Position numbers and translations under genes: made by a program. 64,000 bases of DNA from Babylonia areolata (Eukaryota; Mollusca; Gastropoda; Neogastropoda; Buccinidae): NCBI RefSeq assembly GCF_041734735.1, contig NC_134891.1, forward strand, positions 7,094,640 to 7,158,639. The letters run 5' to 3'. Shown here one piece after another: positions 13,372-21,900 of this stretch. How positions within the stretch are numbered: the stretch's first letter is position 1; each line of letters starts with the position of its first letter. Below the pieces are notes generated by a model. It was given only the letters and a program-made list of their open reading frames with translations, had not been told where the DNA came from and did not search any database.

Positions 13372-14944
13372 CAGAGCAGTAGTGGAAACAGGTTAGTAGT
13401 TGATGATGTGGATACTTATACAGCGCCTATCCTCGGTCAGAGACCAAGCTCATCTGAAAACACACACACACACAGGCTTGCAGAGCAGCCATGGAAACAG
13501 GTTAGTAGCTGATGATGTGGATTTCCTGTGCCGTTCATTCAGGTCTCAGTTAAATACACATTTTCACACTCATACAGACATGTAATATTTTATGTGTATG
13601 ACCGTGTTTTTTTTATTTATCATCCCCCCCCTCCCCACCGGCCACCCCCGCAACGTAGTCAGCCATACTCTGTTTTCAGGCAGTGTGGAAGCTGGGTATG
13701 GTTTTGTTTCCATAACCCACCAAACACTGATGAGAATTACAGGATCATTAACGTGCGTATTTGATCTTCTGCGTGCGTATACACAAAGCGTGTTCAGGCA
13801 CTAGCAGGTCTGCACACATGTTGACCTGGAAGATCTGAAAAATCTCCACCCTTTACCCACCAGGCACTGTTACCATGATTCGAACCCTCAGATTGAAAGT
13901 CCAATGTTTTAACCACACGGCTATTGCCCCCGTAGTCAGTCTGTGCTGGAAACGAGGTTTCTTCCCTTTGATGATCCTGATCTCCCAAGGGTCAACATAC
14001 GCAGCAGACCTGCTGGTGCCTTAACTCTCTCCATACGAACGGCGAAAGAGACGTCGTTAACAGCGTTTCACCCCAATTACCATCATCAAAATATTGCAAG
14101 CGGAAGGCTCTTATACTGAAGAGGTGAATGTTGACAAAGAATACCACAATTCTGACGACGGAAGCTAAAGCTTGGGTCGTTCAGACACCCACTGGACATC
14201 CGAGGGGTCTGTGTAGAGGAGAAGAGAGGACTGGCCGTACTGAGTGAGTTAATCTGCCTCACATGTATATAAACAAGGGAGATCTAATATGCACGTTTTT
14301 AGATCCTGTAATCCATTTCAGTGTTTTCGTGGGTAATGGAAATGCACACACACCCAGCAAGAAAAAACCCCTGAAAACTGGTTCCAAAGCACTGAGTTAT
14401 AAATACTGACTGAAGCACTGACACTTGCCTTGACCACTACACTGACCAAAGCACTGATTTATACTGACCAAAGCACAGAGTTATACGGACCAAAGCACTG
14501 ACTCTAGCCCTGACCACTACACTGACACTAGCCCTGTCCACTATACTGACACTAGCCCTGACCACTACACTGACACTAGCCCTGACCACTATACTGACAC
14601 TAGCCCTGACCACTATACTGACACTAGCCCTGACCACTATACTGACACTAGCCCTGACCACTAAACTGACACTAGCCCTGACCACTATCTACACTGACCA
14701 AAGCACTTTCTACACTGACCAAAGCACTGACACTACCCCTGACCACTATCTACACTGACCAAAGCACTGGGAGTAGAGCTCTCGGCGCACGGGGCAGATG
14801 CCTGTCTCGCGGGCCTGGCGCTGCTGGAGGCGTCGGTCAAGCTCCTCCTGCAGGTTGACCACGTCCAGCCGGGTGGCCGGGGTGCTGGACACCTGCTGCA
14901 CCCACAGCTGACCGTTCTCTGTCCACTCCCTGCACGCACACACA

Positions 14945-15002
<58 letters not shown>

Positions 15003-16142
15003 CATACCACACACACACATACACACGCACACACACACACACACAGCATACCACTATTATTACTAGTCGTATTATCATTATTATTGTGTATGGTAGTCAG
15101 AGGAGGTAATTGCTGTCCTGACTTTCTGGGCTGGAATTTTGATTATAGTGGAGAGTGTCTTGCCAAAGTCACATCCCCCGTGGGTTTTGAAAGTACATGC
15201 AAATTGTGATTGACTAGAACATATACATATATTGAGAGAACACACAAAATAACTAGCATACATATTTGTGGCCTTGTATTTGATATCTTTACAACACAGG
15301 CAACACAGAGTTGTACATGCAAACTGTGATTGACTGGAACATAATACACATATTGAAAGAACACACAAAATAACTAGCATACATATTTGTGACCATGATA
15401 TCTGATATCTTTACAACACAGGCCAACACAGAGTTGTGTCTGCCCCTGCCCTGCCTGGCTGGCACTGCCTGCCCCACCTGAAACCACATCGGTACCTTGG
15501 AGTTCTGGCTCAGAAGCCACATAGACATGCCCACCGATGATGTCTACTGATGACGGCACAATGCATCATCATCATCATCATCATCATCGTCAGTTCCGAG
15601 AGACAACCATGACATGATTTGACAACTTTGAAACATAGGTACTGAACTACTAACTGACCACCCCTCTCCCCTCATTTTCCCCCCACCACCTGCAACAAAG
15701 AATGAACGTTCTCCCAACGATTCCAGGACGTATTGAGTTCACGTACCGTGGTGGCAGGATGGAGTTGAGGATCTCATCTGTCTGCTGTGCGGCTTTGGCA
15801 TCAAGGGGGGACAGCTTCTGCTTGGAGGGGGGGTTGGGGACGGGGCCGGTGCTTGTCGGAGGGGTGGGGCTGGTTTTCAGCGCTTTGGCCTGCCAACAGA
15901 GTGACCACCCCCCCAAAAAGAAAAAAATTAATGATGATAATTATGATGGGTGAGATGATGATGATGATGATGACCAGCATCATCAGGAACAACAACAACG
16001 GGCAGCTGCAGCATCGACAGCAACAACTGCAATCATCATCATCATCATTGTCTTATATAATGATATTCATTTTACTGCAGAAGTGTAACTTGTGCTTAAC
16101 TGATTCATCTCTTCAAAACAACAATCAGCATTGTTCTTTCTG

Positions 16143-16179
<37 letters not shown>

Positions 16180-16468
16180 TGAGCATGCATACAAAAACCC
16201 ACTGCTGTTTTCTCTTTTGAGGAAACCTTTGAAACCTGAAAGAAAAAGAATTTCGAAAAGAAATGTCCTTAAATATGCTTGTCAAAAGGAGCGAGGTTTT
16301 CTTGACCAGTTAAGGAGAAAAGCTTGGCATTTACTGTGTTTATAATGCAAAAGAATTTGCATGTTATGAGTGTCTCATTCTGTTTCTGTTATAACTTATA
16401 TCTTTCACATCAATTCATTTCAAACATTTGCAAGGTATGACTTCCAGATTACAAACAAAAGCACTGGA

Positions 16469-16537
<69 letters not shown>

Positions 16538-16929
16538 AGTGCATTCACTCATTCTCATACTTTTCACAAATCCTTTAAAAATATTGTTTGACAGTCACCA
16601 AACCATGCTTCAGTAACCCATCACCATGAATTAAAGGTCACACACACACACACATACACACACACACACACATCCATGCATGCACGCACACACATACACA
16701 CACACACACACGCATTCACACCCAACCCAAACGCATACACCCACCCAAACCCACCCACACACAAACACAACCACACCTTCAGCATTACCTTGTCCCAGTC
16801 AGTCAGTTCCCAAACCCAACAAATACAAAAAAAATGCGCACTGATCGATAGTGATACCACCAACATACAAACAAGTTTTTGACTCACTTGTGTAAACAAA
16901 GTGAGTCTATGTTTTAACCCGGTGTTCGG

Positions 16930-16971
<42 letters not shown>

Positions 16972-18833
16972 GTGTGTCTGTGTGTCCATGGTAAACTTTA
17001 ACACTGACATTTTCTCTGCAAATACTTTGTCAGTTGACACCAAATTTGGCATAAAAATAGAAAAAATTCAGTTCTTTCCAGTCATCTTGTTTAAAACAAT
17101 ATTGCACCTCTAGGATGGGCACAACAAAAAAAAAAAGAAAAAAAAAGAAGCCTAATCATATGCAAACTGCATTTACTGTTATATTTATATTTTTTGTATT
17201 CTCTAAACTTGGCACTTTGACCTCTTATTCTGACACAACAACAAGAGGAGTCATTATTATCATTTTTTGTTCAAACAGGAACTTCTTGGAATTTTTATTT
17301 ATTTTGCAAACGTTTTGGTGCAGATAGTAAAAAAGGGAAATTACTCTGTAATTAATGCTAGGGGACTTAATTTATCACAAATGAGTCTTGAAGGCCTTGC
17401 CTCTCTTGTTTTGTTTTGTTTTTAATCACTTTTCCTCTCCCACTTTATCCTGTTACTGATGACACACTGGACCTATATTATGACTGCAGTTAAAGAAAAT
17501 AAAAACACGAGAAATCATCCAAGATTTTTGTATTCAATGGCAAGAAATAACTTCTTAAGTTGATCACTTGTTGCTTCGCTAATAAATCCTAGCCTTCATA
17601 CACCCAGAACAGACAGACCATACATTTGTTAAGAGCTGACACAGTATTATACCACTCTATCACATGACAAAAGTAAAGCAAGTGCACTCACATATGCTAA
17701 AAGAGTAGCCTGGAAAAAAAAGATGGAAATGCCAGACAAGACCATCATGTTAAGATATGTGTTACACACACTCACACACACACACACACACATACACACA
17801 CACACACACAAACATACACACTTGTATCTACTATTTGCATATGATGCTAACCAATCTGTTTAAGTCAGAAAACCAGTAAAAAGTATCAGAAAATATCAGA
17901 AAAATCAGGAAAGAAATAAAGAAAATAAAAGTTTGGGTGGTGGGTTGGGGGGGGGGGGGGGGGGGGGGGGGGGGTGGTCATGAAAGGTTTTACTCTATCA
18001 CTAAGCTAAAAACAAACAACAACAAAAAAAACCCATATTCAAACAGGACCAGTTCATCTTGTTAGTATGCTGTGTTGGGTTTTTTTTCCCCAAAAGTATA
18101 TAATCACCTCTAGATATTTCTATGAAAAATTATTAGTAATTCTGTAACACTTGTCACCGAATGCCTCCTTCCTCCATTCACCCTGATGCCTTTACAATAC
18201 TATAATACCTGTTTCACAGAATTACAACTCTTCTTTTTTTTCTAACTGTCTAAGCATGCATTCTGGTTCAGGCATGTTAATGATCCACAAAATTTGGCTG
18301 TGGCATGTTCAGAACATTGCCATTCAGGCAGTCAATTAAATGAAACTGCACATTTGCAATCGCAATATTCAGTATGTCGACATATCACCTTGTCCATGAA
18401 CTTATTCTATTCGGGGAGAACATTTAAGAAACAACAACTTGTTTGAGCTAAAATATGCCAATCATATAAAGACCTGACAACTTAAATCAAAGTCAGTAAT
18501 GGCGTTCCATTTTCTACCACAACGAGTTATATCCTGTACATTGTCATCTATACTAGACAAATTTCTTGAAACAAAATATTCCTACACATCTGCAGCTTAG
18601 GATACATATACAACTATCTAGAGCATGATTTCGTAGCAACAGATTGTTTATGGTCATAACTAGACAGAGTATGATTGGAATGGAAACTCCAGTCAAACCT
18701 GCTTTCGGACCATAAAACCCCCAGTTTTTAAGTGAGAAAACACTTTTCTTACCCGTGGCGTTTTCTTGTCTGTGTTTCTGCTGACCAAAACTGGGTTGTC
18801 ATATTTGACAAGAGAAGCGTTTGGAGGAATCAT
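5957..18833 (-). CDS. DNALI1: Axonemal dynein light intermediate polypeptide 1 (p28-type), six coding exons
   Basis: Coding exons in transcript order are 18833-18753, 15889-15747, 14929-14760, 13042-12864, 11322-11158 and 5992-5957, giving 257 aa; vertebrate DNALI1 is about 258. All five introns are GT-AG and phases match. Residues 1-27 begin MIPPNASLVKYDNPVLVSR. Residues 28-75 are a Pro/Ser/Lys-rich linker ending in EILNSILPPR. Residues 76-190 form the conserved core, with QLWVQQVSSTP, RQARETGICPVRRELYSQCF and VTINCAERGLLLLRVRDEIR. Residues about 165-245 are a charged coiled coil, and the end is TQLEGIIAPKK. The family (Ax_dynein_light) is a light chain of single-headed inner-arm dyneins in motile cilia and flagella. 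The gene is head-to-head with EMC2, and an X-box lies 59 bp upstream of its start codon. Splice junctions are inferred from homology, but each join restores the family sequence exactly. Confidence 0.96.
6072..6308. mobile_element. TTAA-flanked MITE, family G
   Basis: 237 bp between TTAA at 6068 and 6309. Inverted ends CCCTTTCACCACCAAG and CCCTTTCACCGCCAG. The CCCTTT start is typical of piggyBac termini. It lies 76 bp from the DNALI1 last-exon acceptor, in intron 5. Confidence 0.75.
7517..7883 (+). mobile_element. SINE-A, full length
   Basis: The tRNA(Leu/Ser)-like head has A box TAGCCGAGTGG and B box GGTTCAAATCA. Body about 290 bp, with a 3' end AACGCAGAAAAAGAAGAAGA. Lies in DNALI1 intron 5. 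Confidence 0.85.
9366..9632. repeat. AAT/GAT-rich microsatellite
   Basis: Mixed AAT, GAT and AAC triplets over about 270 bp in DNALI1 intron 5. Confidence 0.85.
9808..10020 (+). mobile_element. Another tRNA-like SINE head
   Basis: A-box-like TGGCCCAGCTGCTAGAG and B box GGTTCAAATCT about 75 bp apart, followed by a short body and an A-rich tail. Only one copy is in the window. Confidence 0.4.
10255..10500. repeat. ATT/ATC then AAT triplet microsatellite
   Basis: The triplet run changes strand sense near 10400 (ATT/ATC to GAT/AAT), giving imperfect foldback potential. Confidence 0.85.
10722..11131 (-). mobile_element. SINE-B copy 3
   Basis: Full-length reverse copy in DNALI1 intron 5. Its head ends only about 27 bp from the exon 5 donor. 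Confidence 0.8.
11158..11322 (-). CDS. DNALI1: DNALI1 coding exon 5
   Basis: Encodes residues 192-246, ISSLEDEKRDLERQVNEL to FLKRTNTQLK, all heptad-like coiled coil. The exon is exactly 55 codons, phase 0 at both ends. The acceptor is accaaccag|ATC and the donor is CTCAAG|gtaagt. Confidence 0.96.
11385..11613. repeat. Pentanucleotide array (TTGTG/TTGCG/TTGTA), 229 bp
   Basis: Strict 5-bp period with drifting unit, abutting the tail of SINE-B copy 4. Confidence 0.9.
11610..12014 (-). mobile_element. SINE-B copy 4 with hugely expanded tail
   Basis: Full-length reverse copy in DNALI1 intron 4. Its 3' tail runs straight into the pentanucleotide array at 11385-11613. Confidence 0.78.
12036..12087 (+). 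mobile_element. SINE-A head fragment
   Basis: GGGTGCAACAGC, CAATCTGAGTGTCCTGGG and TTCAGATCC align with the SINE-A head over about 50 bp. Confidence 0.45.
12409..12734 (-). mobile_element. SINE-A, full length with target duplication
   Basis: Reverse copy from a TTCTTCTT tail to a CGGCTATTGCGCCCGTC head, flanked by TCAAAGGGTT at 12399-12408 and 12735-12744, consistent with a target-site duplication. Confidence 0.85.
12864..13042 (-). CDS. DNALI1: DNALI1 coding exon 4
   Basis: Encodes residues 132-191, DELIRQVTINCAERG to GKADMENK. The acceptor is tttttttcag|ATGAGC and the donor is AACAAG|gtgagg. The exon leads into the C-terminal coiled coil. Confidence 0.96.
13075..13530. repeat. Tandem repeat of about 110 bp with CA spacers, DNALI1 intron 3
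   Basis: Four units, each AGAGCAG...GGTTAGT, GATGATGTGGATA, CCTATCCTCGGTC and AGCTCATCTGAAAA, separated by (CA)n. The last block equals the exon 4 acceptor boundary (see findings). Confidence 0.88.
13587..13935 (-). mobile_element. SINE-A, older copy
   Basis: Reverse copy with many substitutions; ends in CACACGGCTATTGCCCCCGT. Lies in DNALI1 intron 3. Confidence 0.7.
13979..14390 (+). mobile_element. SINE-A split by a TTAA element
   Basis: The middle of SINE-A (GATCTCCCAAGGGTCAACAT onward) stops at 14020, the E element occupies 14025-14248, and the SINE continues from about 14253 to 14390 (AGATCCTGTAATCCATTTCA). Confidence 0.65.
14025..14248 (+). mobile_element. TTAA-flanked MITE, family E copy 2
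   Basis: 224 bp between TTAA at 14021 and 14249, inserted in a SINE-A copy, which defines its borders exactly. Confidence 0.85.
14400..14760. repeat. Minisatellite carrying DNALI1 exon 3 donor sequence
   Basis: Units of 15-22 bp built from CACTGACACTAGCCCTGACC and ACTGACCAAAGCACTG. The array touches the exon 3 donor. Confidence 0.9.
14760..14929 (-). CDS. DNALI1: DNALI1 coding exon 3
   Basis: Encodes residues 75-132, EWTENGQLWVQQVSST to LYSQCF, the most conserved block of the family. The acceptor is gtgcag|GGAGTGG and the donor is TTTG|gtcagt. The donor edge is repeated in the adjacent intron minisatellite (see findings). Confidence 0.96.
14933..15044. repeat. (CA)n microsatellite at the DNALI1 exon 3 acceptor
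   Basis: The CA tract (GT on the coding strand) reaches the acceptor and supplies its pyrimidine-alternating tract. Confidence 0.85.
15190..15436. repeat. Two-copy tandem duplication, about 122-bp unit
   Basis: GTACATGCAAATTGTGATTG to ACACAGGCAACACAGAGTT is repeated once with about 10 differences. In DNALI1 intron 2. Confidence 0.85.
15747..15889 (-). CDS. DNALI1: DNALI1 coding exon 2
   Basis: Encodes residues 28-75, a Pro-rich linker (PTPPTSTGPVPNPPSKQK) followed by EILNSILPPR. The acceptor is TTGGCAG and the donor is CACG|gtacgt. The arginine codon is split 2+1 with exon 3. Confidence 0.95.
16472..16534. repeat. (CA)31 microsatellite
   Basis: A pure CA tract, among the longest uninterrupted ones in the window. 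Confidence 0.9.
16879..17408 (+). mobile_element. Element D copy 1, internally deleted
   Basis: Hairpin head GACTCACTT-gtgtaaaca-AAGTGAGTC, then AACCCGGTGTTCGGTTGT and a (GT)n. It lacks about 60 bp before the conserved end GTCTTGAAGGCCTTGCCTCT. In DNALI1 intron 1, antisense to the gene. Confidence 0.75.
17949..17974. repeat. Poly-G run of about 26
   Basis: An uninterrupted G tract on the plus strand (poly-C in DNALI1 intron 1 pre-mRNA on the other strand). Confidence 0.85.
18753..18833 (-). CDS. DNALI1: DNALI1 coding exon 1
   Basis: Encodes residues 1-27, from MIPPNASL to KKTPR. The first ATG is at 18833. The donor is CACGG|gtaaga and the next intron is phase 0. The start matches the conserved N-terminus of the family. 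Confidence 0.95.
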
Positions 18834-18964
18834 TGTGTTTCGTTTACTCCGTCAGTAACTTGCCTGCCTTCCTACCTCGGACGCCAACTTTGTTGCTATG
18901 GGGAACACACAAGTGCGCATGTGCAGTCAAAGCACGTCTCGCGTGAATCTTTACGTGATACAAG
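18834..18964. promoter_or_regulatory. Shared divergent DNALI1/EMC2 promoter
   Basis: Only 131 bp separate the DNALI1 and EMC2 start codons, so both 5'UTRs and the core promoters must lie here or overlap. Visible motifs are an X-box at 18892-18906, an NRF1-like TGCGCATGTGC at 18914-18924 and AAGATGGCG at 18963-18971, a YY1-type element spanning the EMC2 ATG. No TATA box is seen. The stretch holds several CpGs and none of the microsatellites that surround it. Confidence 0.85.
18892..18906. promoter_or_regulatory. RFX X-box (GTTGCT-ATG-GGGAAC)
   Basis: The 15-mer fits the RFX consensus RYYNYY-N1-3-RRNRAC with no mismatch and is nearly an inverted repeat. RFX factors, with FOXJ1, activate motile-cilium genes through X-boxes close to the start site. 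It lies 59 bp upstream of the DNALI1 start codon and 59 bp from that of EMC2. Binding is inferred. Confidence 0.75.
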
Positions 18965-18989
18965 ATGGCGCAGAACATTAGTTGGGAAG
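18965..18989 (+). CDS. EMC2: EMC2 coding exon 1
   Basis: Encodes MAQNISWE plus one base. The ATG sits in CAAGATGGCG, a good initiation and YY1 context. The donor is GGAAG|gtaaaa. Confidence 0.93.
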
Positions 18990-21900
18990 GTAAAATGATG
19001 ATGCATTTTAAATATCTGCGCTGTGTGTGTCTGTTCTGATATGCATGCCGAATCAGGGTTTTGTATAATCATAATGACATGAGACGTTTTTATTTTCTCA
19101 AGAAAACATTCAAATTATTAAAGGATAACAGCTGACAGCAGACTTTTTTTCCGTTCGCTTGCAGTGATGCAGGATTGTCACACGCTGGTGCGTGACAGTG
19201 GAGCACAGAGTTGTCGCATGCTTTACATGTACCAGTAAAAATGACCAGTTGATGTTGATGCTGTTGTTTTACTTACTTTTCTAACGTTTTCTCACCATAC
19301 GGTGACCTCAGCGTTTAAGTTGAACATTAAGCTGAACACATCCACAACTGCAATGTTGATGTTCAGATGTTGCACAGCTGGACACACCTTGTGACGCAGG
19401 GGAAGTAACGTCCAGAAGTGGCCTTTAAGAAAATGGGGAGGGGGAGCAGATTGTTTGGGTTAGGAGTGAGGGGCTATCATGTTTCTGAATGGAGATGGGA
19501 TTTTGTAACTAAATGTTTAGTTCTCTACCTTGAAGTTCTTTTGAAACCGTTTTTACATGAAGGGAGTTGTGATGGTGCAAATTTTTGCATGCAGGCATAT
19601 AATGATATATGATATATGATTCTCGCCTGTGTTTCCTGAGTTTGATTTCCAGTTTCGGCTGGTGGGTAAAAGGTTGAGATTTTTTTCCAGTTTCCCAGCT
19701 CATGTGCAGACATGTGGTGCCTGAACCTCTATCATGTCTGTGCGTATGCCGGAAATCAAATACCTATGCTAAAGATCCTGCAATCCGGATTATGTCAGCA
19801 TTCAGTAGATTACTGAAACTTGAAAATAGCCAATATGCATCAGCCATGACAGATTTATTACCAAGTTGGTGTTCGGCCATATAATTAAAAGAAGAAAAAA
19901 TTGTACCAGTGACAGGCATTGACTGAATAAGGCAAGTAAACAGAAACACTTCCCCAAGTTGATCAGTCATTAATTTAACATCAGTTCAGTTCACTAAAGT
20001 GATTTTAGATTGACTTCCCAAGTTTACATGTTTAAGTGCTTACCACCACTTGAGACAAAACATACTTTGAGGTGACCATTTTAGGAAAGATGAAACACCA
20101 AACTGTTCTGCAAATTTCTTTCAGTCAAATGCCCAGCACTTAGTTGTTGACATTGACACAGAATGACAGAGCTTCAGGTTGTTTGAAAGGACCAGAGATC
20201 TCATGACCCATGGCAACTGAAAGTGAGAGGTCATATTATAAAACAAAGGTCATGGAACAGTGAAAGTACATAATATTAAATGCATCCAATATAAGAAATG
20301 AATAAGAATTAGAATTCTTTTTAAAATGTCATCATTTGGGGTGTAAGTAATAGGGTCCTCAGCCGGGTTCAGTTTGTGAATGTTGAACAGAACATGTACA
20401 ATAGTACCTGTAGACACACCATTGAAGTGAGTCGTGACGAATCAGCAGTGCAGGGCCTCCTCTCATATGAGGCTTCGTAGCAGCCTAGCAGTGACAGAAC
20501 TTTCCTGTGCTTTGTTGATCCTGAGATTGCAACAGCACAAGCCTGGATCAGTGGACGTGGCTGTGTGTCCATATGTGGTGGGCCTAGGATAGGTTTTCAT
20601 GCCAAAGAATGCCTGAGAAACAGCTTGGATTATGGGAATGAATAAAACAGCAAACATAGTCCTCAAACAAGCAAACAGCAACAACAAAAACCCACCACCA
20701 TTGAAAAGGTCAGGAAGCTGAAAGAATGAATTATTTTCCCTACTTCATCCCACCTTCATAATCGATGAATGTGGCTCTACTGATCTTTAGTCTCAGATGA
20801 TTACGCTTATACTGCATATTCTGATTTTGTTGTTTTCCAGAGGCCAGAGGCATTTTACGAAAACTGCGCGAGGAGCAGGTTCGAGATGGGGACCTGGTGG
20901 TGAAGTTGTGGGAGGATGTTCTCATGGATGCCAGCCACAAGCTTGGAAACGAGCGTAAGTCTCAGACGTGTGTGTTGTGCTGTTGCTGAGAGGTGTCACC
21001 TGATTATTACCATGTTTTTGTCAACTGTTCAAAGATTATTTCAAAGAGCAATATTTGTGTTAATAATTGATGAAATGATATGCTCTGTCCAATACGCTGT
21101 TGCTGAAATAAAGGTTTGCAAAATATTTTATCCATTTTAGATTTCATTACTGGTTGATTTTACTTGTTTTATTTGCTTTTTTCATTAATTAATTCATATT
21201 TTGACAGGTTCAAATTACTGTGACCTTATGTTCAACAAGAAGGTAAAATCTGTATCTATAGACAGTCCACAGTTTTAACAGAACCCCGATGTGTAGGAAT
21301 CAGAATTTTCACTTTGTGCATTTATTTTGTGCAGTTTTTTATGTGTTTGTTAGTGTGCATGTGTGTGTGTGTCTGTGTGTGTGTGTCTACCTATGATGAA
21401 ACTAATTACCATACATGCGAAGTCTGTTTTTGCTTATTTCCAGTGTGGAACGTGTACGAACAAGTATGCGTGGCTTCTTTAGACTGCCAGAGACTGGATG
21501 TAACAGAGGTTAGTTCAGATCATCATTTGCTCACTCTCCTGATGATGTGTGTCTGTCTTTATCTGTTGATTCATTGTTTTGGTTGTTGCTTTGTTGATGT
21601 CTTTTTTTCTTTTGTGTGTGTGTTTGCGTGTGTGTTGTTGTTGTTGACATTCTTGAAAGTTTTGCGCACTGTTACTGGTGTTACATGCGTAAACTTGTAA
21701 AGTTAGGATATGCAATATATATCATATGTTATTATGCATGAGCTCATGAAAGTACATCATTTACGAGTGTGTTTGTGTGTGTGTGTCACTGTGTGTGTGT
21801 GTGTGTGTCACTGTGTGTGTGTGTGTGTCACTGTGTGTGTGTGTGACTCTGTGTGTGTGTGGACTGGATGCAAAGTCAAGTGGGAGAGTGGGACTGAGAG

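Noticed and set aside
16621-17052. Open frames of poly-Cys/Val or His/Thr residues at CA/GT tracts (also 361, 4570, 8480, 27250, 43703, 49552, 58134)
   Set aside because: They are simple translations of dinucleotide repeats with no conserved domain.
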